Assembly: GCF_006715045.1 (NCBI RefSeq)
Contig: NZ_VFML01000001.1
Coordinates: 620,001 to 684,000 of the forward strand
Length of the DNA stretch: 64,000 nt
Reading direction: 5' to 3'
DNA from: Amycolatopsis cihanbeyliensis
GTDB taxonomy: Bacteria > Actinomycetota > Actinomycetes > Mycobacteriales > Pseudonocardiaceae
Of this stretch, positions 60,710 through 64,000 are shown piece by piece (positions within the stretch are counted from its first letter, which is position 1; the number at the start of each line of letters is the position of its first letter). The notes beneath the pieces were generated by a model. It was not told where the DNA came from, ran no database searches, and worked only from the letters and a program-made list of their open reading frames with translations. The position numbers and the translations under genes are program-made.

Positions 60710-62065
60710 ATGCACCGAAGAATGATCGATCGCGTGACCGGAGCGTGCTTCGCGGCAGCGCTCGTGGTCACCACCATGTCGATGACACAGGCGGCGGCCG
60801 AACCGGCCGCACCCGCCGGGACCGAGGCCGACGCGGTCACCGCCGCGCCGGAGATGCTCGCCGCGATGCAACGCGACCTCGGTCTCACCGCTGAACAGGC
60901 ACGCACCCGGATCGTCAAGGAGAACCGGGCCAACGCGCTGGAGCCGGTGCTCGAGCAGCGGCTCGGCGCCAGCTACGCCGGGGCCTGGCTCAGCGAGAAC
61001 GCCGACCACCTCGTGGTCGCCACCACCGACCCCGCCGAGGTCGACCGGGTGCGGTCCGCGGGCGCCGAGGCCCGCGTGGTGGCCCGTACCGAAGGCCAGC
61101 TGGACGCGGTCAAGGCCGAGCTGGACCGGACCGCACCGCCGAGCTCGGTGCCGGGCTGGTACGTGGACCCGAAGGGCAACGAGCTCGTCGTGCTGTTCCA
61201 CCCGTCCACGGCGGACGCGGCGCACTCGTTCGTCGAGACGGCCGGGGTGGACCCGAGCTGGGTCCGGCTGGTCGAGTCGCCCGAGGCTCCTCGCCCGCTG
61301 TACGACGTGCGCGGGGGCGACGCCTACTACATGGGCAGCGGCGGCCGGTGCTCGGTCGGGTTCTCGGTGGAAGGCGGCTTCGTCACCGCGGGCCACTGCG
61401 GGAGCGTCGGCACCAGCACCAGCGGGCACAACCAGGCCGCGCAGGGCACCTTCCGCGGCTCGCTGTTCCCCGGCAGCGGTGACTACGCCTGGGTCGAGAC
61501 GAACTCGAACTGGACCCCGACCAACGTGGTGAACGGCTACTCGAACGGCAACGTCACGGTCGCGGGCTCCCAGGAGTCCTCGGTCGGCTCGTCGATCTGC
61601 CGGTCCGGGTCCACCACCGGCTGGCACTGCGGCACGGTGCAGGCCAAGAACCAGAGCGTCAGCTACCCGCAGGGCACGGTCACCGGCATGACCCGGACCA
61701 CCGTGTGCGCGGAGCCCGGCGACTCCGGCGGCGCGTACCTCACCGGCCAGCAGGCGCAGGGCGTCACCTCCGGCGGCAGCGGCAACTGCAGCTCCGGCGG
61801 GACGACCTTCTTCCAGCCGGTCAACGAGATCCTGAGCGCCTACGGGCTGACCCTGGTGACCGACGGTGGCGGTGGCGACCCGCCGCCTCCGCCGCCACCC
61901 GGTGACTGCGGCGACCTCTCGGCGTGGAACGCCGGCACCGGCTACGTGCCCGGCGACATGGTGTCGCACAACGGGCGTCAGTGGGAGTCCACCTGGTACT
62001 CCACCGGCGCCGAGCCGGGCGCCGCGGGGTCCTGGGCGGTCTGGCGAGACGCCGGAGCCTGCTGA
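60710..62065 (+). CDS. Streptogrisin C-like S1 protease with pro-domain and chitin-binding module
   Basis: A 451-residue secreted serine protease. A signal peptide (to about residue 27, AAAEPA) is followed by an alpha-lytic-type pro-region (about 40-195, AAPEMLAAMQRDLGLT ... DPKGNELVVLFHP). The chymotrypsin-fold domain starts near DVRGGDAYYMG (about 200). The triad is His in FVTAGHCG (about 228), Asp in GSGDYAWVE (about 260) and Ser in EPGDSGGAYL (about 345); cysteines pair as in streptogrisins. A Gly/Pro linker and a CBM5/12 module (LSAWNAGTGYVPGDMVSHNG) end the protein. This matches streptogrisin C, which may act on chitin-associated protein. The ATG at 60710 follows GGAGAG. Location and dre-like site tie it to the chitinases. 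Confidence 0.94.
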   Translation: MHRRMIDRVTGACFAAALVVTTMSMTQAAAEPAAPAGTEADAVTAAPEMLAAMQRDLGLTAEQARTRIVKENRANALEPVLEQRLGASYAGAWLSENADHLVVATTDPAEVDRVRSAGAEARVVARTEGQLDAVKAELDRTAPPSSVPGWYVDPKGNELVVLFHPSTADAAHSFVETAGVDPSWVRLVESPEAPRPLYDVRGGDAYYMGSGGRCSVGFSVEGGFVTAGHCGSVGTSTSGHNQAAQGTFRGSLFPGSGDYAWVETNSNWTPTNVVNGYSNGNVTVAGSQESSVGSSICRSGSTTGWHCGTVQAKNQSVSYPQGTVTGMTRTTVCAEPGDSGGAYLTGQQAQGVTSGGSGNCSSGGTTFFQPVNEILSAYGLTLVTDGGGGDPPPPPPPGDCGDLSAWNAGTGYVPGDMVSHNGRQWESTWYSTGAEPGAAGSWAVWRDAGAC

Positions 62066-62360
62066 TAAGCCGATTTGCGCAAATTCCCCGTGGGGGCCAC
62101 CGAGTATGGTGGCCCCCACTTTTCTGTCCGGAGACAGGACGGTGAGCTGCCAGGGTAAAGCATTACCGCCTGCCCACCCTCCGCCCACATCCCGCCCCGG
62201 AATAGTGGGCAAAATTACGCCGGAACCCCCCGTGGATGCGCGTCGATCTTCCGCGCATAAGATTCCTCGTTGGCTACCGACCGATTCGGCGTTATCGGAT
62301 CGGACAAGAACGAGACATCCGGAGGACGCACTCTTCCGGCAGTTCAGGAGAAGGTGAACC
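62066..62360. other. Intergenic region before the ProU operon
   Basis: It holds the terminator at 62090-62123 and then about 235 bases with moderate AT content that presumably carry the ProU promoter. No clear operator was identified. Confidence 0.5.
62090..62123 (+). terminator. Intrinsic terminator after the protease
   Basis: A perfect 12-bp stem (GTGGGGGCCACC at 62090-62101 with its complement at 62108-62119), a 6-base loop GAGTAT and a TTTT tail. It is the only hairpin in this cluster with a T-tract. Confidence 0.88.
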
Positions 62361-63437
62361 TTGGCCGCCCCCGTCCAGCAACCCAGCACCGGCGACGACC
62401 ACGCAGGCGCACCCGTCATCTCGGTACGCGGCCTGTGGAAGGTGTTCGGCCCCAGAGCAGCCGAGGTGCCCCGTTCCACCGAGCTACGGGCGCTGAGCAG
62501 GTCCGAACTGATGGAGCAGACCGGCTGCACCGCGGCCGTGCGCGAGGTCGACTTCGACGTCTCGCCGGGCGAGGTGTTCGTCGTGATGGGACTGTCCGGT
62601 TCGGGCAAATCGACCCTCGTTCGCTGCCTCACCAGGCTGATCGAGCCCACCGCGGGCGAGCTCTCCTTCGAGCGCGAGGATCTGCTGGCCGCGGACGCCA
62701 AGCAGCTGCGTACCTTGCGGCGCAACAAGTTCTCCATGGTGTTCCAGCACTTCGGACTGTTGCCGCATCGCAGCGTCGTCGACAATGTCGGTTTTGGACT
62801 GGAGGTACGCGGCGTCGGCAAGGCGGAGCGGCTGCGGCGCGCGAACGAGGTCATCGAGCTGGTCGGCCTGGACAGCTACCGCAACTCCTACCCCGACCAG
62901 CTCTCCGGCGGTATGCAGCAGCGCGTCGGACTGGCCAGGGCGCTGGCCGGTGAGCCGGACGTGCTGTTCTTCGACGAGCCGTTCTCCGCGCTGGACCCGC
63001 TGATCCGGCGTGAGATGCAGAACGAGGTCATCCACCTGCACCGCACGGTCGGCAAGACCATGGTGTTCATCACCCATGACCTTTCCGAGGCGCTCAAGCT
63101 CGGCGACCGGATCCTGATCATGCGGGACGGTCAGATGGTCCAGCTCGGCACCGGCGACGAGCTGGTCGGCGCACCCGCGGACGACTATGTCCGTGACTTC
63201 GTCCGGGACGTGCCGCGCGCCGACGTGCTCACCCTGAAATGGATCATGCGCGCCCCGCGTCCGGGGGACGAGCTGGACGGCCCCGAGCTCGGGCCGGACA
63301 CCCTCGCCAGGGAGGCGACCCGCAGCGTGCTCGCCGCCGGCAAGCCGGTGAAAGTGGTGCGGGACGGCGAGCTGCTCGGGATCGTCAGCGACGAGGAGAT
63401 CCTGACCCTGGTCGTCGGCCGGGGGGACGAGGAGTGA
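62361..63437 (+). CDS. proV: Glycine betaine/proline ABC transporter ATP-binding protein (ProV/OpuAA)
   Basis: A 358-residue ATPase powering uptake of compatible solutes. Walker A is [10 protein letters not shown] (about residue 78), the Q-loop [12 protein letters not shown] (about 131), the signature [14 protein letters not shown] (about 184), Walker [15 protein letters not shown] (about 205) and the switch ITHDLSEAL (about 240). The early segment with [15 protein letters not shown] and the C-terminal CBS-like part ([18 protein letters not shown]) are ProV features. The TTG at 62361 is chosen because AGGAGAAGGTGA precedes it directly and the protein then begins as in ProV homologues. TGATG overlap couples it to the permease. 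Osmotic induction is typical for the family; no sequence evidence here. Confidence 0.94.
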   Translation: MAAPVQQPSTGDDHAGAPVISVRGLWKVFGPRAAEVPRSTELRALSRSELMEQTGCTAAVREVDFDVSPGEVFVVMGLSGSGKSTLVRCLTRLIEPTAGELSFEREDLLAADAKQLRTLRRNKFSMVFQHFGLLPHRSVVDNVGFGLEVRGVGKAERLRRANEVIELVGLDSYRNSYPDQLSGGMQQRVGLARALAGEPDVLFFDEPFSALDPLIRREMQNEVIHLHRTVGKTMVFITHDLSEALKLGDRILIMRDGQMVQLGTGDELVGAPADDYVRDFVRDVPRADVLTLKWIMRAPRPGDELDGPELGPDTLAREATRSVLAAGKPVKVVRDGELLGIVSDEEILTLVVGRGDEE

Positions 63438-64000
63438 TGGCGGTACTGGACGCCGCGAGGAGCACCGTCGGCGCCGCCGCGAGGCACCCGCGCCGCGGGC
63501 TGATCGTGCTGGGGATCCTGGCGTGCTGGCTGGTGCTGTGGCTGTTCTCGCGCGGCATGCACACGCTGGCGCTCGGACCGGCCCAGCTCACCGGGCTGCA
63601 CGAGTGGCTGAACGAGGTACGCGACTCGATCGGCGCCAACCGCAACAGCAACCCGCTGTTCCTCTACTTCTTCAACGAGATCCGGCTGGTCATCGACGAG
63701 TTCGTCACCTTCGTCCAGTCGCTGTTCGCCCGGCCCGCCTACGGCTCGCCGATCCCGGTGCTCGGCTGGCTCGGCGTGGTCGCCGTGGCGGGCTACGTCT
63801 CCTATGCGGTGGCCAACCTGCGGATCGCCCTGCTGGCCGTGGGTGGTCTCGCCTTTCTCGGCCTGCAGGGGTTGTGGCAGGAGAGCATGGACACGCTCGC
63901 GCTGACCACGGCCGCCGTGCTGATCGCCCTGCTGTTCGCGATCCCGATCGGCATCGCGGCCGGGCTCTCCGACAGGTTCCACCGGCTCATCACGCCGGTG
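63437..64000 (+). CDS. proW: Glycine betaine/proline ABC transporter permease (ProW/OpuAB), 3' end cut by window
   Basis: The first 188 residues of a permease; the gene runs off the window edge. The ATG overlaps the proV stop as TGATG. Hydrophobic helices are visible at about 18-37 (LIVLGILACWLVLWLFS), 98-118 (PIPVLGWLGVVAVAGYVSY), 122-140 and 148-168 (LTTAAVLIALLFAIPIGIAAG). The last stretch opens the binding-protein-dependent transport domain found in ProW. A substrate-binding protein (ProX) is expected just beyond the edge. Confidence 0.88.
   Translation, partial: MAVLDAARSTVGAAARHPRRGLIVLGILACWLVLWLFSRGMHTLALGPAQLTGLHEWLNEVRDSIGANRNSNPLFLYFFNEIRLVIDEFVTFVQSLFARPAYGSPIPVLGWLGVVAVAGYVSYAVANLRIALLAVGGLAFLGLQGLWQESMDTLALTTAAVLIALLFAIPIGIAAGLSDRFHRLITPV

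Overview
The window is high-GC DNA (roughly 70%) with GTG and TTG starts, DUF397 and DUF5753 regulators, and IdeR/DmdR-type iron boxes. This suggests a filamentous actinomycete, most likely Pseudonocardiales (Amycolatopsis, Prauserella or Saccharomonospora type). That placement is inferred from gene style only. No rRNA, tRNA, CRISPR array, insertion sequence or prophage was seen.

Region 1 (about 1.6-26.5 kb) is a hydroxamate siderophore locus. Two half-ABC exporters (1721-5172) lie behind an iron box at 1671-1689. A minus-strand operon reads ornithine N5-monooxygenase (25355-23961), siderophore-binding lipoprotein (23913-22888), then a 15.2-kb tetramodular NRPS (22854-7645). A divergent N-formyltransferase (25522-26484) completes the set, and the divergent promoter region carries two iron boxes. 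The NRPS order is C-A-T / C-A-T-E / C-A-T / C-A-T / C. Module 3 has the code DMENLGLINK, which I remember for N5-hydroxyornithine in coelichelin synthetase. Modules 1 and 4 have near-twin codes, as expected if both load formyl-hydroxyornithine. The layout resembles erythrochelin or foroxymithine type synthetases, but the Gln-like code in module 2, the odd condensation motifs and the EntF-like first C domain suggest a variant product. A DinB-like protein and a secreted SGNH hydrolase sit inside the locus with no obvious link.

Region 2 (26.5-35.2 kb) is mixed: a YbdK-type carboxylate-amine ligase, a secreted HNH nuclease, an acyl-CoA synthetase, a membrane-anchored alpha/beta hydrolase, a secreted lipase divergent from a TetR regulator, a GT87-type glycosyltransferase and a small secreted cysteine-containing protein.

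Region 3 (35.4-41.5 kb) is a tight five-gene minus-strand operon: two paralogous family 2B encapsulin shell proteins (EshA-like), a polyprenyl diphosphate synthase, IspH and IspG. It unites the last two MEP-pathway enzymes, a chain-elongating prenyltransferase and a two-component protein shell. This looks like an isoprenoid nanocompartment and is one of the two strongest candidates for a notable system here.

Region 4 (41.5-56.3 kb) holds a DUF4239 membrane protein, a Pro-rich anchored protein, a DUF397/DUF5753 regulatory pair, two small overlapping genes, and a 2468-residue secreted RHS protein with PA14 and LamG modules. The RHS gene overlaps by 7 bases a three-helix PH-like membrane protein that could be its immunity partner. 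A polytopic membrane protein follows.

Region 5 (56.3-62.1 kb) is a chitin-degradation cluster: two secreted GH18 chitinases and a streptogrisin-type protease with a chitin-binding domain. Each has a DasR-like (dre) element upstream and a strong hairpin terminator downstream. The window ends in a ProU-type glycine betaine/proline transporter (ATPase, then a permease cut by the edge).

The four convergent gene pairs that have space between them (94-240 bp) each hold short repeats: three share one roughly 21-bp family and one has a 30-bp family. The three convergent pairs that overlap or nearly touch have none.
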